Of a stretch of DNA of 28,416 nt, positions 15,173 to 23,106 are shown in pieces; the stretch's first letter is position 1; each line of letters opens with the position of its first letter. Source of the stretch: an uncultured Roseburia sp. (GTDB lineage Bacteria; Bacillota; Clostridia; Lachnospirales; Lachnospiraceae); contig CAJTYI010000034.1 in the NCBI GenBank assembly GCA_910584215.1, forward strand, positions 1 to 28,416. The letters run 5' to 3'. Both the position numbers and the translations under genes were made by a program. Under the pieces are notes generated by a model. It saw only the letters and a list, made by a program, of their open reading frames with translations. It was not told where the DNA came from and did not search any database.

Positions 15173-15414
15173 TTACTCATTACGATCTTCTTCTATATAT
15201 TCTACCACAGGATGGTAGCCAAGTTGTGTCCAGGCATTCAAATGTCAAAGAAATATACAATCCCGTCATCACTGACCTGCTGTGGACTGCAAGCCGGCTC
15301 AAAATATTTTGCTGCGATCTGAAGTACCTCTGTTTGATTCATATGCTCTTTCTCATTTTTCTCATTCAGCGCTGCCGTATCTACACTTTCAAACAAAGTA
15401 AATATGTCTCTGCG
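15173..15414 (-). pseudogene. Frameshifted gene remnant of unknown identity
   Basis: On the minus strand a 58-codon open frame (15414-15241) without a credible start codon reads RRDIFTLFESVDTAALNEKN and continues to SDDGIVYFFDI before a TGA at 15238-15240. The adjacent -1 frame then continues from His-Leu-Asn with NAWTQLGYHPVVEYIEEDRN and ends at TAA 15173-15175. Adding one base near 15242 would join them into a single C-terminal segment of about 80 residues ending in an acidic tail. The protein-like composition on both sides of the break suggests a gene remnant. The 5' part is absent, since a stop lies just upstream of 15414. I cannot name the family. A very short functional ORF from the internal ATG (34 codons) is a less likely alternative. 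Confidence 0.5.
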
Positions 15415-15431
15415 TTAGTAACAGATAGTGG

Positions 15432-15461
15432 TTGACAAGCAGGAATGGTAACTTTTATAAT
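15432..15461 (+). promoter_or_regulatory. Promoter of the chemotaxis receptor gene
   Basis: Perfect TTGACA (15432-15437) and TATAAT (15456-15461) with an 18-bp spacer. A second, extended -10 (TG-C-TATAAT, 15475-15483) follows and could be an alternative start. Both are sigma-A-type; no flagellar sigma-28 pattern is seen. Confidence 0.65.
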
Positions 15462-15556
15462 AATTACCGTAATATGCTATAATTAACCAATAACGGCTGA
15501 ATATGTCAGTCTGTGTCACTCATATCTCGGCCACGTGAGGGGGAGGTAACTTTCAA

Positions 15557-17539
15557 ATGAAAAGCATTCGAACCAAAATCACCGTATGTCTTATTTTGAC
15601 TGTTCTGATCGGACTTGTCGCATCCGGCTCTTCAAGTATCGCGTTAAACTACAATAACACATTGTCTACTGTAGAACAGATGATGAGCCAAACAGCAGTC
15701 CTGGCCGCAGGACGTGCACAGCAGGAGCTGGCGGCATATAAGAACGTTGTCATGGAGGTGGGTTGTATTCCGCAGTTGTCCGATCCGCAAGTGCCGACGG
15801 AAGAAAAGCAGGCTATCATCGATGGACGCGTTTCCTTACATGGTTTTCGGAGAGGAAATATTGTCGGCGCAGACGGCATCAGCATTTTTGACGGAAATGA
15901 TTATTCGGACCGTGAATATGTACGTCAGGCTATGCAGGGAAATGTTTTTGTATCGGAACCGTTGATCAGCAAGATTACGGGCGAACTTTCCATTATGGTA
16001 GCGGCGCCTCTGTATTCGGAAGGGGATTATGGGAAATCTATTGCCGGCGTTGTATACTTCGTTCCACAAGAAACCTTTTTGAACGATATTGTATCCGCGA
16101 TTCAGGTAGGTGAAAACAGCAGAGCTTACATGATTAATAAATCCGGCGACACGATTGCCGACATCACGCTCGACACGATCACGGTACAAAATATAGAAAC
16201 GGAAGCGCAGAATGACCCATCACTGCAAGATCTGGCGGCGATCCATTCTGAGATGCGCCAAGAGAAAAACGGGTTCGGAAGTTATACAGACGGAGAAAAT
16301 AAAATGTTTGTGGCCTATGCTCCCGTGCCGGATACAGACGGCTGGAGTATCGCTGTAACCGCGCCGCAGATTAATTATCTTGCATCCACCCGGGATGCAA
16401 TGGTGATCAATATAGCAATGATTGTCGTTTCGATTTTGATTTCCGTTATTGTTGCCCTGCTGCTGGCTCTCAATATCGGCAGACCTATGAAAGCCTGTGT
16501 AAATCGGATGAAGCTGCTCGTGGAAGGTGATCTGGACACACCGATGCCCAAAGTTACCAACCGGGATGAAACCGGGATGCTGGTCAAATCGACGCAAAGT
16601 CTGGTCGAAGGACTGCGTACCGTCATCAACGACATCAGTTATCTGCTCAATGAGATGGCCAATCAGAACCTGAATGTCCATACGGAACACGAGGAAGTAT
16701 ATGTCGGAAGTTTTCAGGATATTTTACATTCGATGCGCAATATGAAAGTTGGACTCAACGGCGCCATACATCAGGTCAATCATTCTGCCGAAGGAGTGGC
16801 GAATGCCAGCAATCAATTATCCTCAAGCGCTCAGACGCTCAGTCAGGGTACAACCGAGCAGGCCAGCTCGGTACAGGAACTGGCAGCGCGTATCAGCATG
16901 ATCTCCGAGGAGGTTAAAAATACGGCGACCGGTGCGTTGGATGTCAGGAGCCAGACACATCAGACCGGCGAAGAAGTCTTTCTGTGTAACCGGAAAATGC
17001 AGAATCTGGTAGAGGCTATGGAAAAGATTCAGGCCAGTTCCGAGGAGATCGAAAAGATTCTCAAGACCATTGATGACATTGCGTTCCAGACAAATATCCT
17101 TGCCCTGAACGCGGCAGTGGAAGCAGCCAGAGCCGGCAGCGCCGGAAAAGGGTTTGCCGTTGTCGCAGAGGAGGTTCGCGGTCTGGCCGGGAAATCTGCG
17201 GAGGCGGCTAAAAATACGTCCGAGCTGATCGCACATTCTAAGGAGGCAGTACATATCGGCACTGAAATCGCACAAAACACGGCGGACGTCCTAATCGGTG
17301 TCGTAAACAGTATACAGTCAGTAGTTGACGCCATCGACCACATTGCAATCATATCCAATGAACAGTCGGAATCTGTCGAGCAGGTTTCTGAGGGCATCAA
17401 TCAGATTTCGGCCGTGGTTCAAAACAACAGCGCAACCGCCGAACAAGGCGCCGCTGCAAGCGAACAGCTTTCCGCCGAGGCCGCAGGTCTCAAAGAATTG
17501 GTCAATCAATTTACGCTCTCTTCCGATTACCTGTCATAA
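15557..17539 (+). CDS. Methyl-accepting chemotaxis protein with extracellular Cache-type sensor
   Basis: Membrane chemoreceptor that signals through CheA and CheW to the flagellar motor. The 660 residues contain TM1 (about 8-29) and an extracellular sensor (30-280) with dCache-like features (GADGISIFDGNDYSDREYVRQA near 104-125, then ISKITGELSIMVAAPLYSE). TM2 (282-307), a HAMP domain (308-360) and a helical linker follow. The cytoplasmic signalling hairpin has its conserved tip DIAFQTNILALNAAVEAARA (507-526). There is no C-terminal pentapeptide for CheR or CheB tethering. A GGGGGAGG site precedes the ATG at 15557. The ligand is unknown; Cache sensors often bind small organic molecules. It is a single gene and suggests the organism is motile. 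Confidence 0.95.
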   Translation: MKSIRTKITVCLILTVLIGLVASGSSSIALNYNNTLSTVEQMMSQTAVLAAGRAQQELAAYKNVVMEVGCIPQLSDPQVPTEEKQAIIDGRVSLHGFRRGNIVGADGISIFDGNDYSDREYVRQAMQGNVFVSEPLISKITGELSIMVAAPLYSEGDYGKSIAGVVYFVPQETFLNDIVSAIQVGENSRAYMINKSGDTIADITLDTITVQNIETEAQNDPSLQDLAAIHSEMRQEKNGFGSYTDGENKMFVAYAPVPDTDGWSIAVTAPQINYLASTRDAMVINIAMIVVSILISVIVALLLALNIGRPMKACVNRMKLLVEGDLDTPMPKVTNRDETGMLVKSTQSLVEGLRTVINDISYLLNEMANQNLNVHTEHEEVYVGSFQDILHSMRNMKVGLNGAIHQVNHSAEGVANASNQLSSSAQTLSQGTTEQASSVQELAARISMISEEVKNTATGALDVRSQTHQTGEEVFLCNRKMQNLVEAMEKIQASSEEIEKILKTIDDIAFQTNILALNAAVEAARAGSAGKGFAVVAEEVRGLAGKSAEAAKNTSELIAHSKEAVHIGTEIAQNTADVLIGVVNSIQSVVDAIDHIAIISNEQSESVEQVSEGINQISAVVQNNSATAEQGAAASEQLSAEAAGLKELVNQFTLSSDYLS

Positions 17540-17610
17540 GACCGCAGGAACAGCGTACACCAGCGAGGACATTCGTTTCATTTGACTCGTTTTCTTTTTC
17601 AAACGACAAC

Positions 17611-17645
17611 AATCCACCGCCGATCTTACGGGTGGTGGATTTTGC
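17611..17645 (+). terminator. Intrinsic terminator after the chemoreceptor gene
   Basis: AATCCACC (17611-17618) pairs with GGTGGATT (17634-17641), with further G-C pairs inside, followed by a TTTTGCTTT tail on the plus strand. It lies between convergent genes. Confidence 0.75.
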
Positions 17646-17689
17646 TTTGTCGCTCTATATTGTCTTTTTATAAAATCATTTTTGGGTTT

Positions 17690-18619
17690 TTACATCACTC
17701 CACACGAATCTGCGCCCCTGTGCGTATGTTCCAGGATGCGCAAATAGTGATTTGCCTCACGGAGCACATGATCCGCCAAAAGAGGAAGAATGATGGAACG
17801 TATCTCACAATTTGTAATCCCCTCTGTCCCAGCTGTTTTAAACTGTTGATACTCTTTTGTCGTCTGTAACGTTCTCTCCGTCAGGGCCATATTCATCACT
17901 TTCCCCTCCTGTTCCTTTGCCTCTTCTATAAGGCGGCAGTAGTCCGCGGCAAAGTCATTGGCCGTTTCTATCAGCTCGCACTCTGTCGGGTCCAGCAGCC
18001 CGCGTATGAACTGGGCATGTTCCATCATAATCTGATTCCAGAACATTTCCATATTTCTTAAATCTGACCCTGCAATTCTTCCTCTTTGCTCAAGTTCTAC
18101 AATCGTCTGACGGTATAATCTTGCTTCCCGCAGTATATGCTCAATCAACAGCGGATAGTTTGTCGTGTAAAGCCTGCATGCCGTCATTTCCCTCAAGATC
18201 TCTTCCTTAAATGAAATCAATCCATTCAGGTTTTTTAACATATACCGGTTTAACCTTCTGGTACAGAAAATAATTTCTCTGTTTACTCTGTTACATTTTC
18301 CGGACTCAAGCCGTTTCTCCGCCTCTGTGATCTCATCATCAATCGGTATCCCTGTGAAGTTACTCGTCTGACATTCCGCTTTCTGCGTAAACTCCGTTAC
18401 AATTTCTCCTGAGTTTAACACCGCTTCACTGACAATGCCGTTTGCAAGTTCCACTGTTCTTCTAAGCCCCGCTTCAAACGCTTCCCTGAACTGGTCCGCG
18501 CGCTGTATCAACCCGGTTTCCTTTGTCGGAAACCCGGCAAGCAAAAACAAGGAGTGTTCTTTCATAATCCTGCCGAAAAAAAGATGTGTTTCTAATGATA
18601 ATGATACATAATCTTTCAT
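17690..18619 (-). CDS. DUF2935 family protein (duplicated metal-binding helical bundle)
   Basis: Cytoplasmic all-helical protein of 309 residues matching DUF2935, a family of two ferritin-like or hemerythrin-like four-helix bundles whose role is not established. The two halves repeat the same motifs: IMKEHSLFLLAGFP (18-31) against IMMEHAQFIRGLLDP (197-211), and LLIEHILREARLY (157-169) against LLADHVLREANHYL (280-293). Glu10, Glu21-His22, Glu160-His161, Glu165, Glu200-His201, His284, Glu288 and His291 are candidate metal ligands. The start ATG at 18619 has an AAAGG site somewhat far upstream. It is a single gene, convergent with the chemoreceptor gene. A role in metal or oxygen handling is only suggested by the fold. 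Confidence 0.85.
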   Translation of the reverse strand: MKDYVSLSLETHLFFGRIMKEHSLFLLAGFPTKETGLIQRADQFREAFEAGLRRTVELANGIVSEAVLNSGEIVTEFTQKAECQTSNFTGIPIDDEITEAEKRLESGKCNRVNREIIFCTRRLNRYMLKNLNGLISFKEEILREMTACRLYTTNYPLLIEHILREARLYRQTIVELEQRGRIAGSDLRNMEMFWNQIMMEHAQFIRGLLDPTECELIETANDFAADYCRLIEEAKEQEGKVMNMALTERTLQTTKEYQQFKTAGTEGITNCEIRSIILPLLADHVLREANHYLRILEHTHRGADSCGVM

Positions 18620-18721
18620 GACGCTGCATACCTTTATAATTTATATTTCTTTATACTATATGCAAAGGAGAAAATAAAGAGATGAATTTTTACATTTTTA
18701 TGATAAGCTTTCACACCACCT

Positions 18722-18814
18722 CATAAAAAAGAATCACTCCGTGATTCTTTGCAAGTTGCTCCGCAACTTGAGAATTGATGCGTCTGACGACGCAATTTCC
18801 TATAAAGTAAAAAA
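18722..18814 (-). repeat. 93-bp triple-hairpin dispersed repeat, copy 2
   Basis: Same element as 4489-4581 with one base changed, in the loop of the middle hairpin (CGGAG instead of AGGAG on the minus strand). As with copy 1, its minus-strand start is the T-tract of an intrinsic terminator, here that of the coiled-coil protein gene. The flanking hairpin sequence is unrelated to that of copy 1. Confidence 0.85.
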
Positions 18815-18865
18815 CAGGCACATCGAACCACTGTGAATCATTCCACAAGTCATCCGACGCGCCTG
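18809..18865 (-). terminator. Intrinsic terminator of the coiled-coil protein gene
   Basis: On the minus strand CAGGC (18865-18861) pairs with GCCTG (18819-18815), with further pairing inside (TTGTG with CACAG), followed immediately by six Ts (18814-18809). It lies 64 bp after the stop at 18929. Confidence 0.75.
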
Positions 18866-18928
18866 TCTCCATGCCTATAAACATGCGCCCGTGCTCACGC
18901 TTGGTGTCGCCATGTTAAAAGCCGCACT

Positions 18929-19789
18929 CTATAAATAAATATCAATCACCGCTGCATTCCCCGTATATTGCGGCTTTCCACCATCTGCATTTCCCGTTTC
19001 CATCGCCGTTACAGTCTTTGGCACTTCTCCTTCTCTTACCGCCGACACGTTCTTTGCCGCATCTGCCGCTCTTATCGTTTGCTCGGCTGTCTGCTGCGCC
19101 TCCTCCTTCGCGCCTTTCTCTTTTTGCACACCATTTCTAAGTTCCATCAGCCCTCGCAGCGTCTCCTCCTCGATCGTCATGCCAACGTCACCGCCCGGTG
19201 GGAGCTCCTGCTTAACCTTCTGATCTCTCTGCGCTTTACCTTCCGTGCGCTCCTCCTTTTCCTCCTCATTCTCCGGCAGTGACTGGTACTTTAAGGAGCA
19301 GGTAAATTCAGCGTGAGCCTTTCCGATCTCGCCCGTTTTTTTCACCAGCTTTGCCAGCATTTCAAGCTTTTTGCCCTTGGGAATGTAGGGATTATTGGAA
19401 ATATCTTTGGCCTGCGCCAAATATCCGTTGAGCTTGTTCATGTGAAGATCTTCGACTTCCTCTTTCGTCTCACAGTCGTCAAGCTGCTTTTCATAGCCGG
19501 CAACCTCCTTGCGGCTCTCCTCATACTCGCGCAGCGCCTGTGGATTGTTCTTGCGCAGATAATCAATCTCTTCCGGCGTCAGGTTAGAACCATTTTCCAG
19601 CTTGGCGGAAAGTTCATACTTTTTATTGCCCTCACGGATATCATACGCCTGCTGCTTAAACATTTCCAGTCTGCGCTCGTCCGCCGTCATACTTTCCTTT
19701 TTGCCGATATTCTCTTTTTTCTGCATCCACTTACAATTTAGCGCCGCCGTCTCCACATGGCTGCGGATTGTCCCGTTGATGAAAGCCAT
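18929..19789 (-). CDS. Hypothetical charged coiled-coil protein
   Basis: Function unknown. I chose ATG 19789 (286 aa) because GGAG (19796-19799) lies 6 bp upstream; the longer open frame to 19882 runs through the leader hairpins and lacks a ribosome binding site. The product starts MAFINGTIRSHVETAALNCK, then is dominated by charged helical and probable coiled-coil segments (about 35-135 and 205-250). A Glu/Lys-rich stretch lies at 172-195 and the C-terminus is hydrophobic (GNAAVIDIYL). It has no signal peptide or membrane segment. Cys residues at 19, 106 and 164 are scattered. It has its own terminator and an elaborate structured leader, which suggests post-transcriptional control. It follows the kinase gene by 165 bp. 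Confidence 0.7.
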   Translation of the reverse strand: MAFINGTIRSHVETAALNCKWMQKKENIGKKESMTADERRLEMFKQQAYDIREGNKKYELSAKLENGSNLTPEEIDYLRKNNPQALREYEESRKEVAGYEKQLDDCETKEEVEDLHMNKLNGYLAQAKDISNNPYIPKGKKLEMLAKLVKKTGEIGKAHAEFTCSLKYQSLPENEEEKEERTEGKAQRDQKVKQELPPGGDVGMTIEEETLRGLMELRNGVQKEKGAKEEAQQTAEQTIRAADAAKNVSAVREGEVPKTVTAMETGNADGGKPQYTGNAAVIDIYL

Positions 19790-19795
19790 AGAAAT

Positions 19796-19925
19796 CTCCA
19801 TTCTGGAGCGTTTACGCGACAGGGTGACGCAAATTTCAAATTTGCGTCTGTCATCGGCGCTATTTGTAACGCTCCTGCACAAATAGCCGTGTGATAAAAT
19901 CAGCTATCAAGCTGATTTTTCACAC
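19796..19925 (-). promoter_or_regulatory. Structured 5' leader with alternative pairings at the ribosome binding site
   Basis: Three stems are seen, in minus-strand order. 19925-19889 is a 16-bp stem with one bulge and a 4-nt loop. 19887-19859 has 9-bp arms GCTATTTGT/ACAAATAGC and an 11-nt loop. 19848-19826 has 11-bp inverted arms GACGCAAATTT/AAATTTGCGTC, with GACA/TGTC outside. The middle loop holds GGAGCGTT (875-868), which is complementary to AACGCTCC (812-805) just before the start site. That same CTCC, as CTCCA (808-804), can instead pair with TGGAG (800-796), which contains the ribosome binding site. No T-tract follows, so these are not terminators. A cis-regulatory role is inferred. 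Confidence 0.5.
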
Positions 19926-19954
19926 AAATTCTCCTTCTTGTGTCTGCTTATAGA

Positions 19955-22333
19955 TTATATATCGGCATCTTCCATGTTCTTCTCCACTCTTTCAAACACA
20001 ATCGTCACGGTAAATAAGTCCGCATCGGTTTTCATCGTGAATTGTCCGCCGCATGCCTCGGTAAAGCTTTTGGCAATCGAAAGCCCCAGCCCGCTGCCGC
20101 CGTCGGTACGGCTCTCGTCCCCGCGCACAAAGCGCTCCGTAAAATCGATGGCACCGTTCAATTCCTGATTAGATATATTTTTGAGTGTCAGGACCGCCTG
20201 TTTTTCCTCGCCCGCCAAAGTCAGATATGCCCTCGAACCCTCGAGCGAATATTTGAGCACGTTGTCGAGCAGATTTTGAATAACGCGGTACATACGGTTG
20301 CCGTCCGCCACGATCAAAACAACCTGCTCGGGCAGTTCCACTTTCAGTCTCACCCGACTGCCCTCTATTTTTTCCTGCATATCCGCCAGGGTCTGGCGAA
20401 CGAGCTTGGCGAAGTCAATCCGCTCTCTGTTGACTTCAAGCTGCCCGGACGCCGCCTTGCTGACCGAAAATACATCCTGCACCATGTCCTTGAGACGATC
20501 CGCCTTTTGATCAAGAATCTTCACATAATCCTTCACATAATCCGGCAGTTCGTCCTCCTGCTTTAAAAGCTCAATATAGCTGACGATCGACGTCAGCGGC
20601 GTCTTGATATCGTGGGAGACATTAGCCACCAGCTCTACTTTCATGCGTTCACTCTTGATGCGCTCCGAAAGCGCCGTCTCCATTCCGCTTTGAATGTCGT
20701 TTAAATCTTCCGACATCGCCGCCAAATCAGAGTCGGCAAACGAATCATTTGATTGCGTGTGGTAATCCCCGCTCTTTATCGTTGCAATCTGTGCGGCCAG
20801 TTTATCAAGTTCCGACATGATGTTCTTATTTTTCTGCTGATACCAGTATTCCACTGCAAGCAGCAACGCAAAAAATACCAATCGGAAAATTCCGCCAAGC
20901 GATAGAATGATCAGTGTTGCTATATCGGAAATGTGATAGGCATTTGCCACAAACACTGCCAAATGTAAGAGCGAGCCGGCAAACATTACCGCCGTGATAA
21001 TGATAATCAAGGCAAACCGCTTCGTCTGACGCACCGATAAAGGCAATGTTAAATTTTTCGCATCCGCCACCGCGATAAACTTAGCCAGCAGTCCGTTGCG
21101 ATACACTGCTTTATTTTTTCTGACATCGTTGACAAACAGATACAACAGCCAGAAACTAAACAGCACATGCCACGGTTTATCAAGCAATCCGTAGAGGGAC
21201 CAAATGCTGTTTCCCCTAAAATATTCGCTGTAGACAGCCTCCTCTGCCCACACCGTCGTATCATAAATTGTGCTCCCATATCCCCGCATAAGAAATAACA
21301 ACACTAGCAGCGGCATCACCAACAGCAGCAAGATTTTAATTTCAAACAAGATGCGCCCCGTAAACGCTGCGATTCGCTCGTCCGCCTCCTGTTTTTGCTT
21401 GCGCAAAACAAGATAACAGATGAAGAAAAACAGCCCGGCAAACAGGCTGGCGGCCACTTTCCTAACCTGTTTCCTGTCCTGTACAAAATTCTTCCACAGA
21501 TAGTAGGTCTCATAATTTTCCGACCAGCCATAACTCTCGTAGCTGGTGCCGGAATAAAACAGCGGCTCCTCTGCCACAAGAATCACAATCTTTGCGTCTT
21601 TCCAGGCTTTCTCACTGCGTATATTGGAATATCCCGGCACATGCCAAGCGCCGGTTCCCTCCCGATAAACACCGTCCCCGTACACATCCGGCGCGTCCAC
21701 GCCTTTGCGGATTGTCACCTTTTCCCCGTCAAAGCAGAGGTAAAAATTGTAGCCGGGCGGCATAAAATCCGCAGAACCGTTCCAGTCGAGCCCATCCATA
21801 TTAGTGTAGCGCTCTTTTCCCTGATAGGAAATGCTGTAATACAAATTTTTATCCCACTCCATGCGTGCGTGATAATAGTCAGCAATCTCTTTCTGCTCTT
21901 TTTCTGAATAGAACGCAGTCCCCGTACCGCCGACACTCTCTTGAGGTATGCCGACATATGGCATATCAAAATTTGAATCGACGCCGTATCCGCCCACTTC
22001 GACATCCTCTGCGACAGAGATGTCGTCTGTTGCAGTCATCTCTATCTCTGTGTCGTACGTCCAATATGTGCTTTCATCATTTTCATAGGCACCAGGGCGA
22101 AACGTTTTGCATGCCATATTGAGAAAGCGATACAGCCGCCCGGAAACAAAACTTCGGAAACTCTCCGTCTCCTGATAATCGTTTTTCAGGTAGGCGCCAA
22201 TTTCCTCCTTAGAAGGAAGGAGCCACCCAAAATACGACAATGCTCCGAGCACACCTGTCATAAGCAGGCTTACTGCCAGGGCAAAACTCAAAAACCCAAT
22301 TTTAATGCTCCATTTTTTCGATTTTGTATCCAA
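19955..22333 (-). CDS. Sensor histidine kinase with large extracellular domain
   Basis: Membrane kinase of 792 residues paired with the overlapping response regulator. The start is TTG at 22333, inside the regulator gene (32-bp overlap), with AGGTGG about 9 bp upstream; no ATG occurs in frame before the first membrane helix. A hydrophobic segment (11-38) leads to a Tyr/Asp-rich extracellular domain (about 40-290). Five further membrane segments follow (about 293-311, 332-349, 388-401, 440-462, 470-495). Then come a HAMP-like linker, H-box NVSHDIKTPLTS (571-582, His574), an N-box with NLLDNVLKYS, and a G-box with GGSGLGLSIAKS. The sensor size and six membrane segments are unlike the small Bce-type kinases. 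The ligand is unknown. Confidence 0.9.
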   Translation of the reverse strand: MDTKSKKWSIKIGFLSFALAVSLLMTGVLGALSYFGWLLPSKEEIGAYLKNDYQETESFRSFVSGRLYRFLNMACKTFRPGAYENDESTYWTYDTEIEMTATDDISVAEDVEVGGYGVDSNFDMPYVGIPQESVGGTGTAFYSEKEQKEIADYYHARMEWDKNLYYSISYQGKERYTNMDGLDWNGSADFMPPGYNFYLCFDGEKVTIRKGVDAPDVYGDGVYREGTGAWHVPGYSNIRSEKAWKDAKIVILVAEEPLFYSGTSYESYGWSENYETYYLWKNFVQDRKQVRKVAASLFAGLFFFICYLVLRKQKQEADERIAAFTGRILFEIKILLLLVMPLLVLLFLMRGYGSTIYDTTVWAEEAVYSEYFRGNSIWSLYGLLDKPWHVLFSFWLLYLFVNDVRKNKAVYRNGLLAKFIAVADAKNLTLPLSVRQTKRFALIIIITAVMFAGSLLHLAVFVANAYHISDIATLIILSLGGIFRLVFFALLLAVEYWYQQKNKNIMSELDKLAAQIATIKSGDYHTQSNDSFADSDLAAMSEDLNDIQSGMETALSERIKSERMKVELVANVSHDIKTPLTSIVSYIELLKQEDELPDYVKDYVKILDQKADRLKDMVQDVFSVSKAASGQLEVNRERIDFAKLVRQTLADMQEKIEGSRVRLKVELPEQVVLIVADGNRMYRVIQNLLDNVLKYSLEGSRAYLTLAGEEKQAVLTLKNISNQELNGAIDFTERFVRGDESRTDGGSGLGLSIAKSFTEACGGQFTMKTDADLFTVTIVFERVEKNMEDADI

Positions 22334-23003
22334 TTCCCCACACCACCTTTAAGTATTCTGGTTCTTTAGGGTTTAGCTCGATCTTCTCACGAATACGGCG
22401 GATGTGCACCATCACCGTATTCTCCGTGGAAAATCCCGGCTCATTCCAGACGCGTTCATAGATTTCCTCCGCCGGAAAAACCCGGCCCGGATTTTCCATG
22501 AAAAGCTGCACGATCTTTGTCTCGGTAGCAGTCAGCCGCACAGGCTCACCATCCACATAGAGCTGCTTCTCATCAAGATGAAAACAAAGTCTGCCGTTTC
22601 TGATCTCATCTTTCGAGACAGTGTGGATATCTCCCAGGCTGGTATACCGGCGCAGATGGCTCTTGACGCGCGCAGCAAGCTCGCTCGGATTGTAAGGTTT
22701 GGTAACGTAATCGTCGGCGCCCATAGATAACCCCAGCACCTTATCCGTCTCCTCGCTCTTTGCACTCAGCACAATGATGGGAATGTTCTGCTTTTCACGG
22801 ATTCTAAGCACTGCCGACAGACCGTCTAAGCGCGGCATCATCACATCCATAATCACCAGATGCATCTTATTGTCCGACAACTGTTCCAATGCCTGCATCC
22901 CGTCATAGGCCCTGTAAACCTGATACCCCTCTTTCTCTAAGAGAATCTCGATTGCCTTTACAATTTCCCTGTCATCATCCACCACCAAAATATTTTCGCC
23001 CAT
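22302..23003 (-). CDS. OmpR/PhoB-family response regulator
   Basis: DNA-binding partner of the downstream kinase. I prefer ATG 23003 (233 aa), with GAGG 5 bp upstream; a GTG at 23009 is also in frame and would add two residues. The receiver domain shows Asp10-Asp11, phospho-acceptor Asp53 in IMDVMMP, Ser80 and Lys102 in TKPYNP. The winged-helix domain occupies about 135-232, with the typical LTATETKIVQLFMENPGRVF and VWNEPGFSTENTVMVHIRRI segments and GIGYKIE at the end. It overlaps the kinase gene by 32 bp. An 11-bp-period direct repeat before its promoter (23079-23096) is a likely binding site for itself. Confidence 0.93.
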   Translation of the reverse strand: MGENILVVDDDREIVKAIEILLEKEGYQVYRAYDGMQALEQLSDNKMHLVIMDVMMPRLDGLSAVLRIREKQNIPIIVLSAKSEETDKVLGLSMGADDYVTKPYNPSELAARVKSHLRRYTSLGDIHTVSKDEIRNGRLCFHLDEKQLYVDGEPVRLTATETKIVQLFMENPGRVFPAEEIYERVWNEPGFSTENTVMVHIRRIREKIELNPKEPEYLKVVWGIGYKIEKMEH

Positions 23004-23042
23004 ATCCACCTCATTTGCACGTTTTTCCCTTGAACCAAAGTT

Positions 23043-23096
23043 ATCATATAAAGAACACCTTACAAAAACCGTGGGGTATTTCTTAAATCTTTCTTA
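23043..23096 (-). promoter_or_regulatory. Candidate self-activated promoter of the second two-component system
   Basis: TTTCTTA (plus strand) occurs at 23079-23085 and again at 23090-23096, an 11-bp period as in OmpR-family binding sites. Just downstream in the minus-strand direction lie a poor -35 (23066-23071, CGGTTT) and a TATGAT -10 (23043-23048), with a 17-bp spacer. A weak -35 next to a regulator site suits an activated promoter. Activation is inferred. Confidence 0.5.
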
Positions 23097-23106
23097 CTCT
23101 CCTCAC

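Noticed and set aside
15226..15435. 69-codon plus-strand frame before the chemoreceptor gene
   Set aside because: It has no ribosome binding site and the complementary strand carries the more protein-like frameshifted remnant.
15484..15556. Riboswitch (for example cyclic di-GMP) before the chemoreceptor gene
   Set aside because: The 73-bp leader is short and shows none of the conserved riboswitch core motifs I know.
19790..19882. N-terminal extension of the coiled-coil protein
   Set aside because: The extension is encoded by the leader hairpins and lacks a ribosome binding site, while ATG 19789 has GGAG at the right distance.
19889..19925. 16-bp hairpin as an intrinsic terminator of the kinase gene
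   Set aside because: The stem is followed by GGCTATTTG with no T-tract on the minus strand, so it fits a structured leader or processing site better.
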